A program made the translations under genes and the position numbers. From an uncultured Treponema sp. (lineage in GTDB: Bacteria > Spirochaetota > Spirochaetia > Treponematales > Treponemataceae), in assembly GCA_937902445.1 (NCBI GenBank), contig CALELJ010000240.1, forward strand, positions 1 to 7,242: a stretch of DNA of 7,242 nucleotides. Direction: 5' to 3'. Below are positions 1 to 7,106 of the stretch, piece by piece. Under the pieces are notes generated by a model. That model had not been told where the DNA came from. It did no database searches and saw nothing but the letters and a program-made list of their open reading frames with translations. The stretch's first letter is position 1; every line of letters begins with the position of its first letter.

Positions 1-1
1 A

Positions 2-358
2 CCTATCAACATCAAATCGGTCGTTGGAGAATATTCAGACATTGTATGTTACATACCAACTCTTCTTGTTAAGGATTTCAACCAGCATGGTTCTGTAAAA
101 ACAGACAGTACATTTATGACAAATGCAGATACTCCATGGCTTGCCACAAAAGGCCTTATTGATGATGCAAAGAATCCATTTACAGGAAATCCATATGAAG
201 TAAGCAATAAAAATCAATGGATTAAAATTTGCAATGCACCTGCGGAATCCACAAGAATCCGTTACAAGACAAAATTCAACATCAGGGATGATCAATGGTT
301 AACCGTACATGACGATATTTTCAAAGCTGAAAACTGGGGCAATTATTCTCCCAGATAA
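2..358 (+). CDS. Sulfatase/phosphotransferase-like protein, C-terminal fragment (paralogue of the next gene)
   Basis: The 5' end lies outside the window; the frame is open from base 2 to a TAA at 356-358, giving 118 visible residues. The fragment aligns without gaps to the C-terminal end of the following gene: about 29 of 48 residues match by hand across YxPxLxVKDF, the shared MTNAD block and the shared NPFTGNP block. Both end in a Trp-containing tail (DDQWLTVHDDI here, DEWWRVKDDI there). This region is the end of an alkaline-phosphatase-fold (sulfatase/LTA-synthase-like) extracytoplasmic domain, after the metal-binding Asp-His. No catalytic residue falls inside the fragment, so activity cannot be judged. 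The close match suggests a tandem duplication, and the missing part may also carry a YidC-like N-terminus (inference). It ends 42 nt before the next ATG on the same strand, consistent with one operon. Confidence 0.8.
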   Translation, partial: PINIKSVVGEYSDIVCYIPTLLVKDFNQHGSVKTDSTFMTNADTPWLATKGLIDDAKNPFTGNPYEVSNKNQWIKICNAPAESTRIRYKTKFNIRDDQWLTVHDDIFKAENWGNYSPR

Positions 359-371
359 AACTTCAACTTAA

Positions 372-400
372 TTGAACAGTAATTATCATTGGAATATAAT
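372..400 (+). promoter_or_regulatory. Possible sigma-70 promoter (TTGAAC-17-TATAAT) abutting the start codon
   Basis: TTGAAC at 372-377 and a perfect TATAAT at 395-400 are separated by exactly 17 bp. The -10 box ends directly before the ATG at 401, so transcription would be expected to begin near 407, inside the coding region, at an in-frame GTG (407-409). It is therefore either a chance match in AT-rich DNA or a promoter for a leaderless message. The genes on both sides run in the same direction and no promoter is needed if they form one operon. Confidence 0.25.
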
Positions 401-3097
401 ATGAACGTGTCAAATTTTTTCTATTCTTTAATAATCTATCCGCTCACTCAGATAATTGAACTTGTTTTCTGTTTTTGCAATAAGCTTTTTGACAATGAAG
501 GATTTTCCCTCATCGGTGTAAGCCTTGCCGTCAGCATGCTGACACTTCCGCTGTACATTGTTGCTGAAGCCTGGCAGCAGGTTGAAAGAGACAAACAGGC
601 CTTGATGAAAAAACAGGTAGACAGGATTAAGGCTGTTTTCAAGGGTAATGAGCAGTACATGATTCTTACAACCTACTACAAGGAATGCCATTACCATCCT
701 ATCATGGGACTTCGTTCCGCATTTGGTCTGTTGATTCAAATACCTTTCTTCACGGCCGCATATTCATGTCTCAGCACGATGGAAGCTCTTAAAGGGCAGT
801 CTTTCTTTTTCATCCATGACATGGGAGCACCGGACGCAACTTTTATGATCGGATCATTTGCAGTGAACGTTCTTCCGATCGCAATGACTTTGATAAATGT
901 TATTGCCAGTGCAATATACCTTAAGGGGTTGGGTTTTCGTGACAAGATCCAGACTTACGGTCTTGCCCTTCTGTTCCTGGCCCTTCTCTACAACAGTCCT
1001 GCAGGCCTGGTTGTCTATTGGACTATGAACAATGTTTTTTCTCTTGTAAAGAATGTTTTCTATAAACTCAAGAATCCTGTAAAAGTTCTTTACTGGCTTG
1101 GATGTGTTTCTGTAACGGCACTCATTTTGTTCCTCATATTCGGACATCCTGTTTCTGCAAAGAGAGCTGTATTGATTGCAGGTGTGTTCTCGATATTATA
1201 TTTCATTCCTCTCATTGTAAGGCTGTGCAATTATATTCTTGACAATATCCTTTTGTGCCTCAAAGAAAATCCAAAGCAGAGGACAGTACTTTTCCTGGTT
1301 TCATCCTTTGCGCTTTCCATTCTTGTTGGTTTCTATGTTTCCACAAACCTGATCTCTTCAAGTCCAATGGAATTCTCGGGAATCGACGGATATGGTTCAC
1401 CAATGTTTTTTGTTTGGAACACTTTCTTTCAGGCAGTCGGACTTTGTTTTGTCTGGCCTGTTCTTGTCTATTTCCTTTTCAAGGAGAGAATTCAGACACT
1501 TTTGAGCGTAGGATTTTTTGCGATTCTTCTTGCTTCAATACTGGATGTCTTTATTTTTCCAGGTAACTACGGAACTCTTTCAAAGCTCCTGACTTTCACA
1601 GATGTGGCTAATGTTGATTCTCCGCTCATTAATTCCGGAATAAATCTTCTCGCCATAGGGATTTCCGTTGTCCTTGCAATAGCCCTGCTTAAGTTCCGTA
1701 TTGCAAAATTCTATACTTATGTTTCAGCACTTCTTCTTGTAGTTCTTTCAGCAATTTCATTTTTGAACATAAATGTAATTTCAAGAGGTTATAAGGAATA
1801 TATTTCTGTATCGGGATCTGAAAATGAAGAATCCATTAGCCCTGTTTTCAATTTTTCAAAGAAAGGAAAAAATGTTCTTCTCATTTTCCTTGACCGCTCT
1901 CAAAACGGTTATGTAGAACCGATCTTTGAAAGATGTCCTCAGCTTGGCACTCAGATGTCGGGCTTCACACTTTATACAAATACAGTTTCCTATAACTCAC
2001 ACACACTCATGGCATCACCTGCCTGTTACGGCGGTTACGAATACACTCCGGAAGCAATCAACAGCAAAAGTGATAAATCGTTGATCGAAAAACAGAACGA
2101 GTCCATCTTGATGCTTCCTCGAATTTTTACGGAACAGTATGGATATGATGTTACTGTAGCCGATCCACAGTGGGCAAACTACAGCTGGATCCCAGACCTT
2201 TCTATTTTCAAGGACTATCCTAAAATCAACAGCACAAACCTTGAACGCAAATATCTTGGTCTCTGGTACAAGGAACATCAGGATACAGCAAGAATTACGG
2301 TCACATCTGATACATTGAAAAGAAACATTCTCTGGTATGGACTTTTCCGTGCTTCTCCTCTTGTTTTGCGTCCTGCCTTCTATAATGATGGAAAATATTG
2401 GTCTACAAATACAAAGAATGGAGACTTTGATGACTACCTTGCAGGCTATTCTACCCTTGAATACCTGAACAGGCTTTCAACTTTTGACAATGAAAATAGT
2501 TCTTTCATTACAATGTCAAATGAATGTACCCACCAGAGCCTTATTCTTCAGGCTCCTGAATACAGACCTTCTTCTAAACCGGAGATTGTTGATACAGGAT
2601 CAAAGTATGATTCAAACAAGGCATTCCATTCTCTTGCAGGTGCATTGAGCAGGCTTGGCGAATTCTTTGAAATTCTCAAGAAAAATGGATGCTATGATAA
2701 TACAAAGATCATTATCTATGCCGACCATGGCTGCACAGGACTCCCTGATGGATTTGAAAAGAATGAAAAATTCAAGTCCCTTGAACCTGGCAAGTACCAT
2801 CCGTTGCTTATGGTCAAAGATTTCTATAGCGATGGATATCTTAAAACAGATGGCAGCTTCATGACAAATGCTGATGTTCCTTATCTTGCAGTTAAAGATA
2901 TGAAAACAGAAGCAATAAACCCTTTCACAGGAAATCCGGTGAAGGAAAATAAAGAAGCAGGCGCTCTTGTCTGTACAAGCAGAATGTTCATGCCTCATCA
3001 CATTTCTAGCAAGAATATTTTTACTGCCGGTTCAGATGAATGGTGGCGCGTAAAAGATGACATTCACAATCCTGACAACTGGGTTCAGGAAAAATAA
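401..3097 (+). CDS. YidC/Oxa1-like membrane domain fused to an LTA-synthase/sulfatase-like phosphotransferase
   Basis: An 898-aa protein from ATG 401, which has a weak GGAA (391-394) in front; a TTG at 389 would add four residues but has no ribosome binding site. Residues 1-220 match the YidC/Oxa1/Alb3 core: GFS plus a PL-ended span (34-52), a charged cytoplasmic hairpin (60-100), LIQIPFF (111-117), FIHDMGAPD (137-145) and SPAGLVVYWTMNN (199-211). Seven further hydrophobic spans follow (about 226-248, 255-278, 294-316, 335-360, 366-386, 410-430, 437-458), with basic clusters at 288-294, 361-363 and 431-436 that place the C-terminal domain outside the cytoplasm. Residues 487-898 resemble an alkaline-phosphatase-fold transferase: NVLLIFLD (D498, metal), SHTLMASPACYGG (T535, candidate nucleophile), NECTHQS (H711) and IIIYADHG (D775/H776, metal). 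The likely role is transfer of a phospho-polyol or phosphoethanolamine group to a surface polymer or lipid (inference). The YidC-groove arginine is replaced by S45. Automated pipelines could mislabel it simply as YidC. Confidence 0.85.
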   Translation: MNVSNFFYSLIIYPLTQIIELVFCFCNKLFDNEGFSLIGVSLAVSMLTLPLYIVAEAWQQVERDKQALMKKQVDRIKAVFKGNEQYMILTTYYKECHYHPIMGLRSAFGLLIQIPFFTAAYSCLSTMEALKGQSFFFIHDMGAPDATFMIGSFAVNVLPIAMTLINVIASAIYLKGLGFRDKIQTYGLALLFLALLYNSPAGLVVYWTMNNVFSLVKNVFYKLKNPVKVLYWLGCVSVTALILFLIFGHPVSAKRAVLIAGVFSILYFIPLIVRLCNYILDNILLCLKENPKQRTVLFLVSSFALSILVGFYVSTNLISSSPMEFSGIDGYGSPMFFVWNTFFQAVGLCFVWPVLVYFLFKERIQTLLSVGFFAILLASILDVFIFPGNYGTLSKLLTFTDVANVDSPLINSGINLLAIGISVVLAIALLKFRIAKFYTYVSALLLVVLSAISFLNINVISRGYKEYISVSGSENEESISPVFNFSKKGKNVLLIFLDRSQNGYVEPIFERCPQLGTQMSGFTLYTNTVSYNSHTLMASPACYGGYEYTPEAINSKSDKSLIEKQNESILMLPRIFTEQYGYDVTVADPQWANYSWIPDLSIFKDYPKINSTNLERKYLGLWYKEHQDTARITVTSDTLKRNILWYGLFRASPLVLRPAFYNDGKYWSTNTKNGDFDDYLAGYSTLEYLNRLSTFDNENSSFITMSNECTHQSLILQAPEYRPSSKPEIVDTGSKYDSNKAFHSLAGALSRLGEFFEILKKNGCYDNTKIIIYADHGCTGLPDGFEKNEKFKSLEPGKYHPLLMVKDFYSDGYLKTDGSFMTNADVPYLAVKDMKTEAINPFTGNPVKENKEAGALVCTSRMFMPHHISSKNIFTAGSDEWWRVKDDIHNPDNWVQEK

Positions 3098-3109
3098 ATT
3101 TTAATCTTC

Positions 3110-3114
3110 AGGAG
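3110..3114 (+). promoter_or_regulatory. Ribosome binding site of the glycerophosphotransferase-like gene
   Basis: AGGAG lies 6 nt before the ATG at 3121 and supports that start. The gap to the upstream stop is only 23 nt, with no room for a separate promoter and terminator, which argues for co-transcription. Confidence 0.75.
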
Positions 3115-3120
3115 ACTATT

Positions 3121-4353
3121 ATGATAAACAACTTTCTATACATTGACCCAGGAACAGGATCCATGCTTTTTTCTGTTCTCATCGGAGCTGCCGCAACACT
3201 GTTCTTTCTTGCCCGTGCCTTGATTCTTAAGCTTAAAGTCCTTATAAGCGGAAAGAAAGACGGAATCCAGCTTGATTCTTCATTTAAGAAATATGTCATT
3301 TACAATGAAGGCAAACAGTATTGGAATACATTTCTTCCTGTAGTTGAAGAATTTGAAAAACGCCAGATAGAGCTGACCTATTACACTTCTGCAAAGGATG
3401 ACCCCATATTTGACAGAACATGGAATCATGTAAAGGCAGAATTCATCGGAGAGGGAAACAGCGCTTTTGCCAAGTTGAACATGTTGAGTGCCGGTTTTGT
3501 TCTTATGACAACTCCTGGTCTTCAGGTCTATCAGTTGAAAAGAAGTAAAAACGTCAAACATTACAGCCATGTCCTCCACATGCCTAACGATGCAACAACA
3601 TACAGACTCTTTGGTCTTGATTTCTTTGATTCAGTACTGCTTAGCGGTGATTATCAGGCTGCTGACCTCCGTACACTGGAAGAAATGCGTGGCATCAATA
3701 GAAAAGATCTGGTTACTGTTGGATGCCCTTACCTTGATGTCTATAAAAAGAATATTGAGGAAATTCCGGAAGAGGAAAACCATCCTTTCACAGTTCTTGT
3801 TTCTCCTTCATGGGGTGATGTAGGTATCCTCAAGAAATATGGAGAAAAGCTCCTTGATCCTTTGAGCAGGACAGGATGGCGTATCATTGTGCGCCCTCAC
3901 CCACAGTCAAAAAAATCAGAAGCAGACATGCTTGAACGCCTTGAAAACAGATACAGGGACAATTCCAACATAGAATGGGATTATGAACGGCAGAACATCT
4001 ATTCACTCAAGAAAGCAGATATGATGATCTCTGACTTTTCTGGAATCATCTTTGACTATACATTTCTGTGTGATAAGCCTGTAATGTATGTTGCAGGAAA
4101 CATGGATCTTCGCCCATATGATGCATACGATCTTAACAAGAAACTGTGGCAATATGAGGTTCTTGAGAAGTTTGGTACTGAACTCAACGAAAGCCAGTTT
4201 GAAAACATCAAGGATGTGATCCAGTCCATGTCAGACAGCACGGAACTTGCCCAGCAGCGCAAAATTGCAAAAGAAACCGCATGGATGCACCAGGGCAATG
4301 CTGGAAAAAATATTGCGGATTATATGATCAAGGTTATGGACGTTAATAAATAA
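3121..4353 (+). CDS. CDP-glycerol:polyol-phosphate glycerophosphotransferase-like protein (TagB/TagF family)
   Basis: A 410-aa protein that probably transfers a glycerol-phosphate or related polyol-phosphate unit from a CDP-activated donor to a lipid-linked acceptor at the cytoplasmic membrane face. The C-terminal two thirds carry the family landmarks: SHVLHMPND (149-156), GCPYLDVYKKN (201-211), VLVSPSWGD (225-233), RPHP with H260 (258-261) and SDFSGIIFDY (304-313), the last being the hallmark nucleotide-sugar/CDP-polyol region of Glyphos_transf proteins. The N-terminus has the short IDPGTGSML motif (8-16) running into one hydrophobic span (about 15-36), so the enzyme is membrane-anchored with its catalytic part in the cytoplasm. 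At 410 residues it is near the size of a compact TagB-like primase rather than the longer TagF polymerase, so addition of one or a few units is as likely as polymerisation. It is the third gene of the operon and shares a pathway with the sulfatase-like proteins upstream (inference). Donor and acceptor cannot be read from sequence. Confidence 0.85.
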   Translation: MINNFLYIDPGTGSMLFSVLIGAAATLFFLARALILKLKVLISGKKDGIQLDSSFKKYVIYNEGKQYWNTFLPVVEEFEKRQIELTYYTSAKDDPIFDRTWNHVKAEFIGEGNSAFAKLNMLSAGFVLMTTPGLQVYQLKRSKNVKHYSHVLHMPNDATTYRLFGLDFFDSVLLSGDYQAADLRTLEEMRGINRKDLVTVGCPYLDVYKKNIEEIPEEENHPFTVLVSPSWGDVGILKKYGEKLLDPLSRTGWRIIVRPHPQSKKSEADMLERLENRYRDNSNIEWDYERQNIYSLKKADMMISDFSGIIFDYTFLCDKPVMYVAGNMDLRPYDAYDLNKKLWQYEVLEKFGTELNESQFENIKDVIQSMSDSTELAQQRKIAKETAWMHQGNAGKNIADYMIKVMDVNK

Positions 4354-4397
4354 TTACCTTTTTTTCTTGTAAAGAATGAAATAAATCTTTTTTAACT

Positions 4398-4470
4398 TAA
4401 ATAAGAAATGCGGAGCAAGGGTGCACCCAGCAGACTTGGCATGGTTCCCTGCGGGAGCATTTCTTATTTA
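4398..4470. terminator. Long structured hairpin between convergent operons, probable terminator
   Basis: A perfect 14-bp inverted repeat, TAAATAAGAAATGC at 4398-4411 and its complement at 4457-4470, is followed on the plus strand by ATATTTTTA. It begins 45 nt after the stop of the glycerophosphotransferase-like gene and ends 17 nt from the stop of the minus-strand lipoprotein gene, the right place for a terminator. On the minus strand there is no clear U-tract after the stem, so termination looks better supported for the plus-strand operon. The loop is large (45 nt) and GC-rich (29 of 45) with internal pairing, which is unlike a simple intrinsic terminator. Confidence 0.6.
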
Positions 4471-4487
4471 ATATTTTTAGCAATTGA

Positions 4488-5459
4488 TTATTTTACACTT
4501 TCACTAAGCTGCTGATGTGCTTTTAGAAGTTCTGTTGTCAATGGCTGTGCGAAAGACCTGCTGTTTGTTGCCCTGTTTTCTTCTTCTACAGATTCACCAT
4601 CGTAAAGTACAACTGGATAATCTTTGATGATATCCACACGTGACTTATCAATGATGCACTTTGCAATTTCCATGGCCAATGGATTTGTCTTTTTTCCCTT
4701 GTTTATTACAGCAACGCTTTCCGTCAAGGCAAAATTTCCTTCAACAGGATCAACAAAATCAATTGGAAGTCCCTTTTTCTTGTCGCGGACAGCCTGATGT
4801 CTCAATCCAAATCCAACGGCTACTTCACCGCTGCGAATCTTTTTGATTGGACCCGAGCCACTGAGTTCAAGATGAGGACCTGCATTTTTGTAGATTGATT
4901 TAAGGACATCTTTTGTTCCGTTTTCTCCATACTCACTTACCAATGCCTGAACCATAAGCCATGCTGTTGTACTGCCCATTGGATCTACAACACTAACGAG
5001 TCCATTGTATTCAGCATTTCCAATATCTTTAATAGAAGCAGGCACTGAAAGTCCATTTTTTGAAATGAGATCAGAATTGAAGATTACAGCCCCCTGGATG
5101 GCAAGAAGCGGTGTATAGAAATCTGGAGTAGCATTGATTTTCTTTGTCTCAAAAGTCAAAGGAAGGAACATGTCGTTCATTGACTGAGCACTCTCAATAT
5201 AGAAAGAACTCATTGTGATGAGATCAGCTTCAATATCACTGCCCTCAGCAAAAAGTTTTCCGCCAAGTTCGCTGGTCCCGAATGACTGGAAAATATACAT
5301 CCCCTCATATCCGTTGTTATCCAAAGCTTTCTTTACTGATACAACAGCTTCATCGTCAGCATTTGAATAAATCACAACCTTCTTTGGACCTGTATTTTTT
5401 GAACAGCCCGTAGCAAAGATTACTGCAGCACTGATTGCTGCAAGAATTGTTTTTTTCAT
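4488..5459 (-). CDS. ABC transporter substrate-binding lipoprotein (iron/aminoethylphosphonate-type family)
   Basis: A 323-aa lipoprotein. The signal sequence MKKTILAAISAAVIFATGC ends in a loose lipobox (FATG before C19), followed by a Ser-Lys-Asn-Thr-Gly linker. The mature part has the layout of a family-1 extracellular solute-binding protein: KKVVIYSNADDE as first strand (26-37), an EADLITMSS segment (77-85), GAVIFNSDLISKNG (123-136), VVDPMGSTTAWLMVQ (157-171) and GSGPIKKIRSGEVAVGFG then PVEGNFALTESVAVINKG (201-255). It should capture the solute and deliver it to the permease encoded just upstream. The Tyr-Tyr pair used by FbpA-type ferric-iron proteins is absent (no YY occurs), so another ligand such as a phosphonate is at least as likely; the substrate remains open. 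The start at 5459 is fixed by AAGGAG 7 nt upstream. It is the last gene of its operon, 3 nt after the permease stop. Confidence 0.85.
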   Translation of the reverse strand: MKKTILAAISAAVIFATGCSKNTGPKKVVIYSNADDEAVVSVKKALDNNGYEGMYIFQSFGTSELGGKLFAEGSDIEADLITMSSFYIESAQSMNDMFLPLTFETKKINATPDFYTPLLAIQGAVIFNSDLISKNGLSVPASIKDIGNAEYNGLVSVVDPMGSTTAWLMVQALVSEYGENGTKDVLKSIYKNAGPHLELSGSGPIKKIRSGEVAVGFGLRHQAVRDKKKGLPIDFVDPVEGNFALTESVAVINKGKKTNPLAMEIAKCIIDKSRVDIIKDYPVVLYDGESVEEENRATNSRSFAQPLTTELLKAHQQLSESVK

Positions 5460-5462
5460 GGA

Positions 5463-7094
5463 TTAACTCCTTTTTAAAAGTTTCATATTTATGATTCCCT
5501 TTACGCCTTTGAGGACAAGGTTTGTAATGAGAATATATATTGAAAGTATGAAAATTTCATTGAACTTTGCAAAATGCTGAAGTTCCTGAATTTTTGTTGT
5601 TATTACCATTGTTTTTGCACCTGCGATGAAAACAATGGCACTTACGGTAACCATTCCGTTTATAAAAAGGTAACAGAAAATTTCAAGTAAGGTTGGCAAA
5701 GCATTTGGAGCGATAATTCTTGTAACTGTCTTTATCCAGTTATCACCAAGAACAGCAGCAGTTGTTTCCCAGCTTGAATTCATCTTCTCGAGGGCACCTT
5801 TCATCATAAGGAAAGGTGTAGCAAAAAAATGTATAAGGTTACAGGCAACGATGATGACAAGAGTATTGTGGATCGGTGTTTTTCTAAAAGTAAGAAGAAA
5901 TGCAATACCGAGCACCATACCTGGAATTGTGTTTGTAATCTGTGCTATTGCAAGCAGAGTCTTTGTTCCATGAAGTTTTTCTTTGCTTCGTTCACAACAC
6001 AATGCTGCGGCAAAAACAAGTCCCGTTCCAAGAACGGCTGTAAGCAGACTTATTACAAGTGAATTGCCAAACACTCTGTTAAGGGATCTGTCGTCCATAA
6101 CGCTTGAAAGATTTGCTAAAGAGAAAGAAGTATCATAAGGCCATGCCTTTGCAAATGGAGAAACGATAACGACGGCAAATATTGAAATAATGACAAGAAC
6201 AATAATGCATGAGATTATCGATAAAACAGAATCTCTTGCAAGATTTTCCTTGATGGAATCTTTGGAAATCTTATTGTACCTCACATTGAATCTTTGAAGA
6301 TAATTCAACAGAAGGATACTGAATATGGACGGTACCAGCATGAACAATGCAATGACGGCACCCTGATGAAAATCAGGAAGACTGCCAAGCATTGTGTTAT
6401 AAAGCATTGTGGAAATCACCAGGTATCTTCCGCCGATGGATGCAGGAATACCAAAGTCTGTAAAGGAAAGGAAGAAACTCTGGACAACCGAAACTGCAAT
6501 TGTTCCCAGAAGCGGAATCAGTATTGAAGTCATGAAAGTTTTGAATGCATTGTCTCCCATAACACGGCATACGACAATAAAACGGCGGTCAATATATTCC
6601 ATTGTGTTCTTGAGAAGAGTAAAACTGATCGGGAATGTATAGACGACATAGCCAAAAATCAATCCGTAGAATCCATAGAAATCAAAAAACTGAAATCCAA
6701 ATAGTTTCGTTATAAGGCCATTTTTACCAAAGGAATAGATTATGGCAAAACCGTAGGTAATTGTTGGTAAAAGCATCGGAAATACGGCTAGAGTCCGCAA
6801 TGTTTTCTTGAGCCATGCAGGAATATTTGTACAGCAGACAGTATATGCTACAGCAAAGGAAAGTACCGTAGTAACAATGGAACTGATGAAGCTGACTTTC
6901 AAACTGTTGGCAAAAGCAATGCCCAATTTTCCGCCACCTAAAACAGCAGTGAAATTCTGGAATGAAAATGCATGCTTGTATTCAAAGGCGTTTCTGAAAA
7001 GAATAAAAGCAGGCCATGCAATGAACAGGGCAAAGAATATCAATACCGAGTAGAAAACAGTTCTGACCTGTTTGTTCTGAATTCTTGAAATCAT
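5463..7094 (-). CDS. ABC transporter permease with two fused MetI-like domains
   Basis: A 543-aa polytopic inner-membrane protein, the channel of the importer. Two homologous permease halves are fused head to tail, each with about six hydrophobic spans. Each half has the cytoplasmic EAA-type loop that docks onto the ATPase: CRVMGDNAFKTFMTSILIPLL (176-196) in the first and ETTAAVLGDNWIKTVTRI (443-460) in the second; both share the central G-D-N. The first half opens with a cytoplasmic basic stretch and a strong span (13-34); the second begins around residue 288 after a hydrophilic linker (270-287). Fused permeases of this length are typical of ferric-iron FbpB/AfuB-type and 2-aminoethylphosphonate-type importers (family knowledge). 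The start at 7094 is supported by GGTGAGG ending 5 nt upstream. It sits between the ATPase (12-nt gap) and the binding lipoprotein (3-nt gap), giving a complete importer from three genes. Confidence 0.9.
   Translation of the reverse strand: MISRIQNKQVRTVFYSVLIFFALFIAWPAFILFRNAFEYKHAFSFQNFTAVLGGGKLGIAFANSLKVSFISSIVTTVLSFAVAYTVCCTNIPAWLKKTLRTLAVFPMLLPTITYGFAIIYSFGKNGLITKLFGFQFFDFYGFYGLIFGYVVYTFPISFTLLKNTMEYIDRRFIVVCRVMGDNAFKTFMTSILIPLLGTIAVSVVQSFFLSFTDFGIPASIGGRYLVISTMLYNTMLGSLPDFHQGAVIALFMLVPSIFSILLLNYLQRFNVRYNKISKDSIKENLARDSVLSIISCIIVLVIISIFAVVIVSPFAKAWPYDTSFSLANLSSVMDDRSLNRVFGNSLVISLLTAVLGTGLVFAAALCCERSKEKLHGTKTLLAIAQITNTIPGMVLGIAFLLTFRKTPIHNTLVIIVACNLIHFFATPFLMMKGALEKMNSSWETTAAVLGDNWIKTVTRIIAPNALPTLLEIFCYLFINGMVTVSAIVFIAGAKTMVITTKIQELQHFAKFNEIFILSIYILITNLVLKGVKGIINMKLLKRS
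5467..5472 (-). promoter_or_regulatory. Ribosome binding site of the lipoprotein, inside the permease 3' end
   Basis: AAGGAG reads on the minus strand with a 7-nt spacer to the ATG ending at 5459. It overlaps the last two codons (Arg-Ser) of the permease, whose TAA occupies 5463-5465. Ribosomes finishing the permease therefore terminate over this start, the usual arrangement for translational coupling. Confidence 0.75.
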
Positions 7095-7099
7095 CTGTA

Positions 7100-7106
7100 C
7101 CTCACC
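7100..7106 (-). promoter_or_regulatory. Ribosome binding site of the permease
   Basis: GGTGAGG reads on the minus strand with a 5-nt spacer to the ATG ending at 7094. It fills most of the 12-nt gap after the ATPase stop, so no promoter separates the two genes. Confidence 0.65.

Noticed and set aside
389..400. TTG at 389 as the start of the fusion protein
   Set aside because: No Shine-Dalgarno in front, and an ATG follows four codons later with a weak GGAA at usable distance; the YidC-like homology does not need the extra residues.
1042..1055. 14-nt match TCTTGTAAAGAATG with 4365-4378
   Set aside because: One copy is inside the fusion gene, the other is intergenic, with no extension on either side; a chance match in AT-rich DNA is enough to explain it.
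401..1060. Canonical YidC insertase gene
   Set aside because: The domain is fused to a transferase, lacks the groove arginine, and has no rnpA/rpmH/jag neighbours; a separate housekeeping yidC is expected elsewhere.
2612..3001. 129-codon open frame on the minus strand within the fusion gene
   Set aside because: It lies antisense to the well-supported sulfatase-like domain, has Cys/Phe/His-rich shadow composition and no recognisable motif or ribosome binding site.
4364..4376. Small TTCTT-GTA-AAGAA hairpin as a second terminator
   Set aside because: Five A-U-rich pairs with no U-tract following on either strand; too weak.
4385..4470. Integron attC site, considered because some treponemes carry chromosomal integrons
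   Set aside because: The TTTTAAC on the left has no matching GTTRRRY core at the right end, and there is no cassette-like gene orientation or integrase nearby.
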